From the NCBI GenBank assembly GCA_002068205.1, contig MVZB01000003.1:1-30655 (forward strand): a stretch of 30,655 bases of DNA, in the 5' to 3' direction. Shown here in pieces: positions 1 to 8,629 of the stretch. The position numbers were made by a program, and so were the translations under genes. This stretch comes from a candidate division BRC1 bacterium ADurb.BinA292 (GTDB lineage: Bacteria > Sumerlaeota > Sumerlaeia > MVZB01). The notes below the pieces were generated by a model. It was not told the DNA's origin. It ran no database searches and worked only from the letters and a program-made list of their open reading frames with translations. Each line of letters starts with the position of its first letter. Position 1 is the stretch's first letter.

Positions 1-2922
1 CCGCCGCCGATCCCACCGGAGGCCTGGTGGCCGGCGGTCAACGGCGAGGGGAACCACGGGGCGCTGGGACAGACCGGCGGCGCGCTGACGAACCCGACGG
101 TCATCACGGAGCTGGCGCTGCCGCCGGCGCGGCAGATGACGCCGCTGGCGGTGAAGGTGGGGAGGGCGCCGGCGCGCGAGGGGTCCTGGGGGGCGACGGC
201 GCCGTCGGTGACGCAGGATTTTGACGGGGACGGGGCGAGCGAGCGGATGCGGGCGGTGAACGAGCCGAAGCGCGTGGTGATTGAAGCGCAACAAACATCA
301 GATGATCAGATTTCGATCCGCCGACACCTCGACACCACCCACCGTCCCGGCCTCTTCCTCTTCGAACCGACCGTCGCCGATCTCTCGCCCGACGCCCCCG
401 GCGACGAGGTCATCTTCTTCGGCTACTGGATCGACAAGCAACGCAAAGCGGCCGACGACGGCATCCTCGGCTACGCCTGTTCGTTCTCCCCTGCCCTGGG
501 CGAGCTGTTATGGGAGCGCGAATTCGAGGAGATCCTCTATTTCCCGACGACAATCGTCGACGACGTCAATGCCGACGGCCGGCACGATCTGATCGCCGCC
601 GTGCATTACCGGGTGCTGGTGCTCGACGGCGCGACGGGCGAACCGCTGTTCAATGTCAAGTTCAGCAAGGGACGCAATTACGCGCTGCTCGAAACGTTCC
701 AACTGGACGACGACCCGTATCGCGAGATCCTGATCTCGGGCGATTTCTACTCCGAGACGACGGTGATCGATTTGGGCGCGGACGCCGCCGGCAACGTCGT
801 GGCCCGGCCGCTCTGGACGATGTTGTTCGAGCATCGCATCGAGCAGCGGCTGGTCAATACGTATGCCCAGCCGGAGATGATCCAGATCGCGCCTGACGGC
901 GAGCCGCTGCTGTTTCTGAATTTCTTCAACATGGAAGGGCACGCCATCGAGCCGGTCGACGGGTTCGAGAATCCGCTGGGCGACATCGACGGCGACGGGG
1001 TGTGCGATGGCGAGAACGTCCTGGGCCGGGAACCGTTCTACGAGCGGGGGGACGGGCGGTGGCGGACGCTGGCGTTGTCGGCCGAAACCGGCCACGTCCG
1101 GGGGTCGATCGACGACCAGTGGTTCGAAGGGGGACGCGATCTGAATGGCGACGGCCAGCCCGAGCTGTTCATGCTGGAGGCCAACGGCCAGGTGCGGCCC
1201 GAATTCGGCCGGGTCGCGCTCTGGACGTGGAGCGGCGGGGAGGGCCGGCGGATCTGGGCGCCAGAGGGCGCGGGGCGGTGGGTCAAGGCGACGGCGCCGT
1301 TCCAGCCGCACAAGACGTCGCGCGCCGAGAATCCGAGCGCGGTCCCGTTCGTCGCCGATCTGGACGGCGACGGCGCCGCGGAATTCATGATCCTGTTCGA
1401 CACCGACGGCGACTGGAACGGCGACCGGCTGGCCTGTTACACGGTCGCGGCGCAAGGCGATGCCGGACCCGTGCTGAAGTGGGCCTTTGATCGCCCCGGC
1501 GCGTCGCTGCTGCCTGCGGAATGGCGGCCGGGCGCCGCCGGTGCGAGCGGCTCGCTGCGGGTTCACGACCGGAGCGCCCGGGTCAGCTACACGCTGAATG
1601 AAGCGGGCGAGCCGCTGGACGACCCGGCGGAATGGACGGGCGGCGCGGTGGCCAATATCTCGCCGGTCCTGGGTGATTTTGATGCGAATGGGGCGCTGGA
1701 ACTGGTGGCGCCGAATGATCTGTGGGAGACGGTGATCTATCAATATGATCCGCTGGTGAAGGAATTCACGGAATCGCGCCGCCTGCCGGGCCATCCGCTT
1801 TACAGTCTGAACCCGCTCGTGGCGGATCTGGAGGGCGACGGCAAGGCCGAATACATCCTGGCGCAGCCGGGCGAGCGGGGCGAGTCGGTGATTGTCCGGT
1901 TCGACGCCGAGGGGAACGCGGTCTGGAAGCGGCGGCTGCCGCCGATTGCGTTCGGTCCGGTCGAGCGGGGGGGCGGGGGGCTGTGCGGCCAACCGGTGGC
2001 GACCGACGCCAATGGGGACGGCGTGGCCGATCTGTTCCTGACCGCGTTCCGCGAGCGCGTGATCAACAATATGGAAAGCTACATGGTGGATGGGGCGACC
2101 GGAGAGATCCTGTGGCACGCCCGCGACGTGCCCACCACGCAGACCTACGCGATGACGATCGGATCGTCCAATCTGATGACGACCGCCGAACTGACGGGGG
2201 ACGACCGCGAGGAACTGGTCCTGTTCAGCACGCTGTATCCGCATCTGGTCGACGCGGCGACGGGCGAGCTGGTCCAGCCCACCGGCCTGGGGTCGGATGT
2301 GTTCGGCGTGGACGACAATGGCGTCTGGTACATGTCGGCGGTGGTCGATGATTTTGACGGCGACGGCGCCGCCGACATCTACTGGTATTACGGGTGGCAT
2401 CATGTGCTGACCGACGCGGCGCTGAAGCCGAAGTGGTATGCGCCGCGGCAAATGGCGGCGCCGCAGCGCTATGCCGCCACCGGGCGGCTGCAGGCGGGCG
2501 GCGGCGTGGACATTGTCTTTACCGCCAGCGACGACGAGGAACGCACGTGGGCCAAGGTGACGCCGGGTGAAGTCGTCTGCCTGGATGGCGCCACCGGCCG
2601 GGAGCAATGGAGCTGGGCTCCGCCGGAGGGGCTGATGCTGGAGACCAGCCCGATCCTGGTTGATGTGAACGCCGATGGGCTTCACGACGTGGTGGTCGTG
2701 GCCGGAGGCGAGCTGATCGCGCTGGCGGCGCCGCCCGCCGGCGAGCCGGAGGCGAAGGTCCTGTGGCGGCTGGCGCTTCCCGAGACACGGCCCCAACCGG
2801 CGCGACTGGCCGCCGCGGATGCCGAAGGCGACGGCAATCCGGAGATCTTTATTCTGCCGACGCCCGGCTCACGGGCCAATCTGCTGATGATCGGCAACGC
2901 CGACCATGGGGGGATGCCATGA
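1..2922 (+). CDS. FG-GAP/VCBS repeat beta-propeller protein, 5'-truncated by the window
   Basis: The frame is open from base 1, so the true start and any signal peptide lie outside the window; the ATG at 136 is internal. At least ten calcium-binding loops of the type D-x-D/N-G-D-G are spread along the protein (for example DFDGDG, DVNADG, DLNGDG, DLDGDG, DANGDG and DVNADG near the C-terminus), each followed by a short hydrophobic strand. This is the pattern of FG-GAP/VCBS repeats, which fold as integrin-like beta-propellers and are usually secreted or surface-bound. No enzymatic domain is recognised. The stop codon overlaps the next start (ATGA, 2919-2922), so it is probably co-translated with the UroD-like gene although the two products likely act in different compartments. 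Binding a carbohydrate or another ligand outside the cell is possible but unproven. Confidence 0.85.
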   Translation, partial: PPPIPPEAWWPAVNGEGNHGALGQTGGALTNPTVITELALPPARQMTPLAVKVGRAPAREGSWGATAPSVTQDFDGDGASERMRAVNEPKRVVIEAQQTSDDQISIRRHLDTTHRPGLFLFEPTVADLSPDAPGDEVIFFGYWIDKQRKAADDGILGYACSFSPALGELLWEREFEEILYFPTTIVDDVNADGRHDLIAAVHYRVLVLDGATGEPLFNVKFSKGRNYALLETFQLDDDPYREILISGDFYSETTVIDLGADAAGNVVARPLWTMLFEHRIEQRLVNTYAQPEMIQIAPDGEPLLFLNFFNMEGHAIEPVDGFENPLGDIDGDGVCDGENVLGREPFYERGDGRWRTLALSAETGHVRGSIDDQWFEGGRDLNGDGQPELFMLEANGQVRPEFGRVALWTWSGGEGRRIWAPEGAGRWVKATAPFQPHKTSRAENPSAVPFVADLDGDGAAEFMILFDTDGDWNGDRLACYTVAAQGDAGPVLKWAFDRPGASLLPAEWRPGAAGASGSLRVHDRSARVSYTLNEAGEPLDDPAEWTGGAVANISPVLGDFDANGALELVAPNDLWETVIYQYDPLVKEFTESRRLPGHPLYSLNPLVADLEGDGKAEYILAQPGERGESVIVRFDAEGNAVWKRRLPPIAFGPVERGGGGLCGQPVATDANGDGVADLFLTAFRERVINNMESYMVDGATGEILWHARDVPTTQTYAMTIGSSNLMTTAELTGDDREELVLFSTLYPHLVDAATGELVQPTGLGSDVFGVDDNGVWYMSAVVDDFDGDGAADIYWYYGWHHVLTDAALKPKWYAPRQMAAPQRYAATGRLQAGGGVDIVFTASDDEERTWAKVTPGEVVCLDGATGREQWSWAPPEGLMLETSPILVDVNADGLHDVVVVAGGELIALAAPPAGEPEAKVLWRLALPETRPQPARLAAADAEGDGNPEIFILPTPGSRANLLMIGNADHGGMP

Positions 2923-4046
2923 ACGAGAACACCGCGCTCGCGATGCAGGATTCGGAGGACAGCGTGCGGGTCGTCCGGGATGCGCTGGAATTCCGGCGGC
3001 CGGCGCGCATCCCGCGCTGCAATTTCTTTCTGCACTATCCGCCGGAGTGGCGCGAACGTTTCGGCCCGGAGGAGCGGCACACCGACGTCTCGGTCTGGGT
3101 GGCGACCGAGGGGGCGTTCTTCACGCGCGCCCGGCGGGTGAAGGAGGAAGGGGAATATGTCTATGACGTCGATGCGTGGGGGCGGCTGATCCGTTCGCGG
3201 AGCGACGCGTATTTCTCGGAGATCCTGGAGGTTCCGCTCGGGCCGGGGGTCGATCCCGATTCGATTGAATTCGACTCGCCGCTGCTGGCGGGGCGCTATC
3301 TGCAGAACTTCGGCGACACGGCGGCGCACGATGCCGCGCTGGCCGAGGCGCGGCGCAAGTTCCACCTGTTCGCCAAGATCGGCGGGCCGTTCCATCGCAC
3401 CAGTTTCGTGCGCGGCGAGGTCCAGTTTCTGATGGACCTGGCGACGGACGTGCCGCTGGCGCGCACGCTGGCGGAGAAGGTCGCGGATCATCTCGTCGCG
3501 ATCGGTCTGGAGGCGCTGCGCCGCTACGACCTGTATGACACGGGGATCTGGATCGGCGACGACATGGCCTTCAATCAGCGCCCGATGTTCAGCCCGCGCA
3601 TTTTTGAGGAGGTATTCCTGCCGATCTACCGGAGCATGGTGGCGCGGTTCCGCGAGGCGGGCGCGCGCTTCGTCGTGTTGCACTCCGATGGCAATATCAC
3701 GCCGTTTCTGGAAATGCTGGTGGATGCCGGGATCGACGCGATCAACCCGGTCGAGCGGCGCGCGGGGATGGATCCCTACGCGATTCGCCGGCGGTTTCCG
3801 CGGCTGTCGATGATCGGCGGGATGTGCAACACCGAACTGCTGGTGCATGGGCCCGCCGCTGCGATCCGCGACGAAACCCGGCGGCTGATCGAGCTGGGCC
3901 GGGAGGGGGGTCTGGTGCTGGGCACGCACACGATTTCCGCGGAAGTCTGCACCGAACACCTGGCGGCGTACGTGGAAACGCTGGATGAAGCGGGGGTGCT
4001 CGAAGCCGAGGACGCGCCGCGGCTCAAGGCGCGGCAATTGGGCTGA
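2919..4046 (+). CDS. Uroporphyrinogen decarboxylase (UroD/MtaA)-family protein
   Basis: The 375-residue product has the UroD/corrinoid-methyltransferase barrel pattern: an N-terminal segment with ALEFRRPARIP, a central aspartate-rich stretch (WIGDDMAFNQ), a strand ending in HSDGN (H255-N259), then DAINPVE, a Met-Ile-Gly-Gly strand (SMIGGMCNTE) and a C-terminal GTHTI. In methylcobamide:CoM methyltransferases the corresponding zinc site is H-x-C plus a later Cys. Here the position after H255-S256 is D257 and no C-terminal Cys is obvious, so thiolate-zinc chemistry is doubtful. True UroD (haem synthesis) is also unlikely because no other haem gene is nearby. Such paralogues are common beside sugar- and Gfo/Idh-gene clusters in planctomycete-like genomes and their function is unknown. 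The ATG overlaps the upstream stop. Confidence 0.8.
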   Translation: MNENTALAMQDSEDSVRVVRDALEFRRPARIPRCNFFLHYPPEWRERFGPEERHTDVSVWVATEGAFFTRARRVKEEGEYVYDVDAWGRLIRSRSDAYFSEILEVPLGPGVDPDSIEFDSPLLAGRYLQNFGDTAAHDAALAEARRKFHLFAKIGGPFHRTSFVRGEVQFLMDLATDVPLARTLAEKVADHLVAIGLEALRRYDLYDTGIWIGDDMAFNQRPMFSPRIFEEVFLPIYRSMVARFREAGARFVVLHSDGNITPFLEMLVDAGIDAINPVERRAGMDPYAIRRRFPRLSMIGGMCNTELLVHGPAAAIRDETRRLIELGREGGLVLGTHTISAEVCTEHLAAYVETLDEAGVLEAEDAPRLKARQLG

Positions 4047-4153
4047 ATCGGCCCGATCGAAAGAATCGCCCCGAAATGGACCGAAACGGCCGCAGGCGGC
4101 CTCAGATTTCTCCTCACCGGAGAACCCACAGGATTGGAAACGGAGTCAGGATC
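4047..4153. other. Spacer with two small hairpins between the UroD-like and PhyH genes
   Basis: This 107-bp gap contains two adjacent inverted repeats. The first is GGCCGC-AG-GCGGCC (4088-4101) and the second is TTCTCC-TCACC-GGAGAA (4108-4124). Neither is followed by a T-run, so they are not convincing intrinsic terminators. They could stabilise or process the transcript. A GGAG (4142-4145) precedes the next ATG. Confidence 0.4.
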
Positions 4154-5002
4154 ATGACAGTCAAACAATCGCTCGACATCGATCTGTTCAACGAACGCGG
4201 CTACGTCATCCTGGAGGGCTTGTTCTCCGAGGAGCTCGTCAACCAGGCGCGGGCGGCGATGGAGGAACTGGTGGATCAGCAGGCGGAGCACTTGCTCAAG
4301 GCGGGGCTGATCCGCGACCGGATGGAAAACGAACCGTTCGAGCGCCGGCTCTACGCGCTCTATCGCGATCACCTGGACAAGGCGCCGATGTCGTTCCGCA
4401 AGGAGCTCCATTCGCCGTTGCTGTTTGATCTCTTTTTCAATGCCGACCTGCTGGACCGGGTTGAAGAGCTTCTCGGGCCGGAGATCCGGCTCTATCCGAA
4501 CTACACGGCGCGGCCCAAACTGCCCGACTTCGCCGGCACCGAGGTGCTGTGGCATCAGGACGGCGGTTATACCGAAAGCATCCAGGGCAACCAGGAGGGG
4601 GTCGCGCACCTGCGGATGGTGAATGTCTGGTCGCCGCTGGTGCCGGCCAACCGGGCCAATGGCTGCATGCAGTTCATCCCGGGGACGCACCGGCTGGGGC
4701 CGGTGCCGCACGTTCCGAAGACGCATTATCTGGAAGTAGACCGCGCGGTGCTCGATCCACTGCTCGACCAGGCGGTGGATATTGAATTGCTGCCGGGCGA
4801 TGTCGTACTGTTTCATAATCTGCTGTTCCACCAGGGCCAGCCCAATCATTCCGACCATGTGCGCTGGAGTCTGGACTGGCGCTACCAGGATGCGACGCAG
4901 CACACGCTGCGCGAGGCCGAGGGTCATCTGGCGCGCAGCCGCCGCCACCCGGAGGAGGTGGTGCAGACAGCGGAGCAGTGGGGCAAGCTGCATTTCAAAT
5001 GA
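4154..5002 (+). CDS. Phytanoyl-CoA dioxygenase (PhyH)-family Fe(II)/2-oxoglutarate oxygenase
   Basis: The 282-residue protein fits the family length. The iron site is visible: H134-x-D136 in WHQDGG and the distal H226 in LFHQGQPN, followed by R237, the usual 2-oxoglutarate-binding arginine. Such enzymes couple decarboxylation of 2-oxoglutarate to hydroxylation of a substrate, often a C-H next to N or O, and some members demethylate N- or P-methyl compounds by this route. The substrate cannot be read from the sequence. The start at 4154 has GGAG nine bases upstream, and the upstream extension of the frame carries no domain. It sits in a same-strand run with hydrolases, which suggests a catabolic role in the cytoplasm. 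Confidence 0.88.
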   Translation: MTVKQSLDIDLFNERGYVILEGLFSEELVNQARAAMEELVDQQAEHLLKAGLIRDRMENEPFERRLYALYRDHLDKAPMSFRKELHSPLLFDLFFNADLLDRVEELLGPEIRLYPNYTARPKLPDFAGTEVLWHQDGGYTESIQGNQEGVAHLRMVNVWSPLVPANRANGCMQFIPGTHRLGPVPHVPKTHYLEVDRAVLDPLLDQAVDIELLPGDVVLFHNLLFHQGQPNHSDHVRWSLDWRYQDATQHTLREAEGHLARSRRHPEEVVQTAEQWGKLHFK

Positions 5003-5094
5003 GAAGCCGGCCCGTGGATGGAGCGCCCGGGCGGCGCCCGGCGCGCGCGGGCGAAGCTGCATCCAACCCTTCTCGACTGGAAAGGCGAAACGCC

Positions 5095-6159
5095 GTGGAC
5101 GTGGAAAAATCCTACTGGTTTACGCAGTTTGAGGAACTCGGCGACTGGCTGGCCGAACGCGCCAGCCGCTCCCGCCGCCCCGCGCGGGTATTCACCATCG
5201 GCAAAACGGCGAGCGGCCGCGACATCCCGGCGATCGAGATCGGCGACGGTCCCATGCATCGTCCCGTGATCATTGCGGCGCAACACGGCACCGAACTGGC
5301 CGGGACGAATGGGTGCCTCGCCGCGATCGATACGCTGCTGCACGATCAATCGCCCACGGACGAGAACATCACCGGCTGGGCCGACAAAATCCTGAAGGCG
5401 TGCACGGTCCGTTTCGTCCCGCTGGTCAACATCGATTGCGCGATCCGCTTCCGCCAGCACGTGCCCACCTGCGATTACAGCGATGCGTATGGGACGGGCG
5501 AGGAGGAGTGGGAACGCTACGCGGGGGATTACAACGAGCCGCGCTACTTCCTGGAGAAGCAGGGAATCCAGACGCCGCGCTACGGCTTCACGCCCGAGCA
5601 GATGGAGCAGTGGCGACGGCACAGCGGCCGCGGGCCAGGCTTCCGCTACAACGACCGGGGAGACGATCTCTACTTCGATTACAAGACATTCCGCGCGCCG
5701 GAGACCCAGGCCATCCGCGATTTCCTGAAGCAGGTCGCGCCGAACGCCGTTCTCGAGCTGCACAACCATGAACATCCGTCGCGGGTTTTCGCCCCGGTGG
5801 TCGGCACGACGACCGAGCATGGGCTGATGCAGCTTGCCTACGGCGAGGAGATGATGACCCGCCTGTTCGAACGCGGCCTGCCCGGCTCGAAGCACTCGGT
5901 GCGCACCTATACGTACTACACGAGCGACGACTATCTGCAGTTTCCCGAGTATGTCTATCAGCATGTGACGCCGATGATTGTCTTCGCCGAGATCACGACG
6001 GGATATCTGAATGATTACTTGCGCAAGGCGATGCACGACGACCCGATGAACCGGCGCGACATCGATTGCCCCACAGTGACGCGACCGCAGCGCATTCTGA
6101 CCTCCTGGTCGTGGATCCATACATTTCTGGACCTGGGAGTGGCGCGGAATTTCCAGTAA
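5095..6159 (+). CDS. M14-family zinc carboxypeptidase / deacylase-like protein
   Basis: Zinc ligands of the M14 fold are visible: H64-x-x-E67 (QHGTE), a later histidine in LELHNHEH (H223 or H225), and a candidate catalytic glutamate E299 in VFAEITTG. M14 members cleave C-terminal residues or, in the AstE/aspartoacylase branch, amide bonds of N-acyl amino acids. There is no signal peptide, so a cytoplasmic small-molecule amidohydrolase is more likely than a secreted peptidase. The GTG at 5095 was chosen because AAAGGCG lies just upstream and the conserved part (EKSYWFTQFEEL) starts there; an in-frame ATG at 4978 would overlap the PhyH gene and add a low-complexity Arg/Ala extension. With the GTG start the protein has 354 residues. 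Confidence 0.75.
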   Translation: MDVEKSYWFTQFEELGDWLAERASRSRRPARVFTIGKTASGRDIPAIEIGDGPMHRPVIIAAQHGTELAGTNGCLAAIDTLLHDQSPTDENITGWADKILKACTVRFVPLVNIDCAIRFRQHVPTCDYSDAYGTGEEEWERYAGDYNEPRYFLEKQGIQTPRYGFTPEQMEQWRRHSGRGPGFRYNDRGDDLYFDYKTFRAPETQAIRDFLKQVAPNAVLELHNHEHPSRVFAPVVGTTTEHGLMQLAYGEEMMTRLFERGLPGSKHSVRTYTYYTSDDYLQFPEYVYQHVTPMIVFAEITTGYLNDYLRKAMHDDPMNRRDIDCPTVTRPQRILTSWSWIHTFLDLGVARNFQ

Positions 6160-6295
6160 AATAAGGCGCCGTCGAGGATCCGCCGGGAGTAAGATTGCCG
6201 ACCCTGGAGGGCTAGCGCGAGCCGATTCTCAGGGGGCGCTTGTGAGGATGAGGGACGAAAGACGAGAGACGAAATTCAGAGCAAGGGGATCGAGC

Positions 6296-7276
6296 ATGAG
6301 CCGAAAAGTCAAAGTCGCGGCATTCACCACGGATTACCTGCGGACGCAGCCGCGCACGCTGGAACAGAATCTGGACTGGACATGCGAGACGATCGATCTG
6401 CTTGCGGCCGAGGCGCCCGACATCATCACGCTGACCGAAGTCTTCGATTGCCGCGAACTGGACCTCAAGTGCTGGGAGAAGGCACAGGTGCTCGACGGCC
6501 CCACGTTCACCCGCATGGCGGCCAAGGCGCGCGAGCATCACTGCTACATTATCTGCTCGTTTATCGAGCGTCGCGATGGCCGGTTGTACAATACGTCGGC
6601 GGTGATCGACCGCCGGGGGGAACTGGTCGGGCGCTACGACAAGATCCACCCAACGACGACGCAGGCGTACGACGCGGATTATGACGGCGAGCTGGAGGAA
6701 TTCATCACGCCGGGTCGGACCGCGCCCACCGTGCTGCAAACCGACTTCGGCGCGATCGGCTGCCAGATCTGCTTTGACGCCAACTGGCACGCCGGCTGGG
6801 GCGAGCTGAAGCGGGCCGGGGCCGAGATCATCTTTTTTTCATCGGCGTTCAGCGCGGGGCGGATCCTTCAGTCGATCGCCACGCTGTATCATCTTCCGAT
6901 CGTGGCCGCCTGCCGGCAGCCGCGGTGCCGGATCATCGATCGCGACGGGCTGATCATCAGCCGGCAGGGGGATTACCAGCGCTGGGTCTGCGATACGCTC
7001 GACCTGGATAACCCGCTGTTTCACCTGGACGGGCAGTGGGCCAAGATGGAGGAGATCCGCAAGCGTTTCGGACCAGCGATCAAGATTCGCGTGTATGAAG
7101 AGGAAGGCTGGTGGCGGATCATGCCGTTGCGCGAGGATCTCGAGATTCCGCCGATCATCCGCGAATACGGGCTGCAGACGCTCGAGGAGTATTTCGCGGC
7201 GGCGGAACGAATCCAGGATGACCGGCGCGCGCAGCCGCTGGCGGCGCCGCAGGCCAAGCCGGTCGTGGCCAGATAG
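6296..7276 (+). CDS. Carbon-nitrogen hydrolase (nitrilase superfamily)
   Basis: The 326-residue protein shows the nitrilase-superfamily catalytic triad in order: E48 (TLTEVFD), K116 (RYDKIHP) and C159 (GCQICFDANW). Members hydrolyse amides, carbamoyl groups or nitriles with a cysteine thioester intermediate and release ammonia or amines. The residues after the nucleophile (DANWH) differ from the classic R-F-P-E, which leaves the subfamily open. The start at 6296 has AAGGGG at 6283-6288 and is preferred over the upstream GTG at 6242. The gene ends 12 bp from the convergent mgsC stop. The 136-bp spacer before it is purine-rich with short GACGAAAGACGAGAGACGAA repeats. An amide- or carbamoyl-hydrolysing role feeding amine or ammonia is an inference. 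Confidence 0.85.
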   Translation: MSRKVKVAAFTTDYLRTQPRTLEQNLDWTCETIDLLAAEAPDIITLTEVFDCRELDLKCWEKAQVLDGPTFTRMAAKAREHHCYIICSFIERRDGRLYNTSAVIDRRGELVGRYDKIHPTTTQAYDADYDGELEEFITPGRTAPTVLQTDFGAIGCQICFDANWHAGWGELKRAGAEIIFFSSAFSAGRILQSIATLYHLPIVAACRQPRCRIIDRDGLIISRQGDYQRWVCDTLDLDNPLFHLDGQWAKMEEIRKRFGPAIKIRVYEEEGWWRIMPLREDLEIPPIIREYGLQTLEEYFAAAERIQDDRRAQPLAAPQAKPVVAR

Positions 7277-7288
7277 CGCGGCCGCGGC
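7277..7288. other. Twelve-base convergent junction with GC palindrome
   Basis: The carbon-nitrogen hydrolase and mgsC stop codons face each other across 12 bp that contain the palindrome CGCGGCCGCG (7277-7286). No T-run follows on either strand. Whether it stops transcription is unclear, and antisense read-through between the two units is possible. Confidence 0.35.
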
Positions 7289-8629
7289 TCAGGCGCCGGG
7301 AATCCAGTTTGTCCCGGCCAGCGGGCGTTTGGCCATCGCCGCCGCCTCGACGGTCAGGGCGACCAGGTCCTCGCGTTCGAGGTGATGCACGTTGGACTTG
7401 CCGCAGGCCCGCGCGATCGTCGTCAGTTCCATTTTCAGCGTGGTCAGGTAGTTGATCAGCCGGCGCGCGCCCCACTCCGGTTGCATCCGCTGTTCGAGCA
7501 CCGGGTGCTGCGTCGTGACGCCGACCGGGCAGAGCCCCGTCTGGCAATGGTGGCAATAGCCGGGGGCCGTGCCCAGCGCCTGATACTCCTCGGTGACGTC
7601 GACCGGCCGGCCGTCGGCGTCGATGTAATGCGGGGTGTTGCAGCCGAGCGACATCAGCACGCCCTGGCCGATGGCGACGGCATCGGCCCCCAGCGCGAGG
7701 GCCTTGGCGACGTCGGCGCCGGTGCGGATGCCGCCCGATACGACCAACTGGACCTTGCCGAGCATGTCCATCTCTTCGAGGGCCTCGACGGCGAGACGAA
7801 TCGCCGGCAGGGTCGGGATACCGGCGTGCTCGATGAAGACTTCCTGGGTGGCCGCCGTGCCGCCCTGCATCCCGTCGACGACGATGACGTCGGCGCCGGC
7901 CTTGATCGCCAGCTTGACATCCTCGCGCACGCGCGTGGCGCCGAATTTAATGTAAATGGGCACTTTCCAATCGGTGATTTCGCGCAATTCCTGGATCTTG
8001 ATCGTTAGATCGTCCGGTCCGGTCCAGTCGGGATGCCGGCAGGCGGAACGCTGATCGATCCCCGGCGGGAGCGTCCGCATGCGCGCCACGCGCTCGCTGA
8101 CCTTCAGGCCCAGCAGCATGCCGCCGCCGCCGGGCTTGGCGCCCTGGCCGACGACGATCTCAATCGCATCGGCCTTGCGCACGTCGTCGGGATTGAAGCC
8201 GTAGCGGGAAGGAAGACACTGGTAGACCAGCGTTTTGGAGGAGTTGCGTTCCTCGGGCGTCATCCCGCCGTCGCCGGTCGTGGTTGAGATGCCCATGTGA
8301 GTTGCCGCGCGGCCGAGGGCTTCCTTGACGTTGGCCGAGAGCGAACCGAAACTCATGCCGGCGATCGTGATCGGCATTTCCAGCTCGATCGGTTTTTTGG
8401 CGAAGCGCGTCCCCAGGACCGTTTTGGTCACGCACTTTTCCCGATAGCCCTCGAGCGGGTAGCGCGAAAGCGACGCCGTGAGAAAGACCAGGTCATCGAG
8501 CGACGGGACGCGGCGTTTGGCGCCCAGGCCGCGGATGTCGTAGACGCCGGTTTCCGAGGCCTGATGGATATAGTTCAGAATTTTCCGGTTGTAGTTGGCG
8601 CTCTCTTCCAGCGTCAGCATCTGTTTCAT
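7289..8629 (-). CDS. mgsC: N-methylglutamate synthase subunit C (FMN-binding glutamate-synthase-like domain)
   Basis: The 446-residue protein is the FMN-binding TIM-barrel domain of glutamate synthase as a stand-alone subunit (GlxD/MgsC type). Visible features are AGMSFGSLS near residue 90, TGDGGM, GQGAKPGGGG, the KFGA and VVDGMQGGT strands, VSGGIRTG and GADAVAIGQG (FMN phosphate binding), and a cysteine cluster CHHCQTGLCPVG matching the Fe-S ligand region of GltB. It transfers the methylamine-derived nitrogen reductively to 2-oxoglutarate, giving N-methylglutamate. Last gene of the operon; its ATG overlaps the mgsB stop (8626-8629). Glutamate synthase alone would need the amidotransferase and GXGXG domains, which are the two genes just upstream. 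The NMG assignment rests on the neighbouring gmaS and mgd genes. Confidence 0.88.
   Translation of the reverse strand: MKQMLTLEESANYNRKILNYIHQASETGVYDIRGLGAKRRVPSLDDLVFLTASLSRYPLEGYREKCVTKTVLGTRFAKKPIELEMPITIAGMSFGSLSANVKEALGRAATHMGISTTTGDGGMTPEERNSSKTLVYQCLPSRYGFNPDDVRKADAIEIVVGQGAKPGGGGMLLGLKVSERVARMRTLPPGIDQRSACRHPDWTGPDDLTIKIQELREITDWKVPIYIKFGATRVREDVKLAIKAGADVIVVDGMQGGTAATQEVFIEHAGIPTLPAIRLAVEALEEMDMLGKVQLVVSGGIRTGADVAKALALGADAVAIGQGVLMSLGCNTPHYIDADGRPVDVTEEYQALGTAPGYCHHCQTGLCPVGVTTQHPVLEQRMQPEWGARRLINYLTTLKMELTTIARACGKSNVHHLEREDLVALTVEAAAMAKRPLAGTNWIPGA

Noticed and set aside
508..2796. A 762-codon open frame on the minus strand inside the FG-GAP gene
   Set aside because: It is Arg/Gln/His-rich, has no domain and is the antisense shadow of a well-supported coding frame in GC-rich DNA.
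4088..4124. The two hairpins after the UroD-like gene as an intrinsic terminator
   Set aside because: No U-tract follows either stem, and the next gene on the same strand starts within 30 bp.
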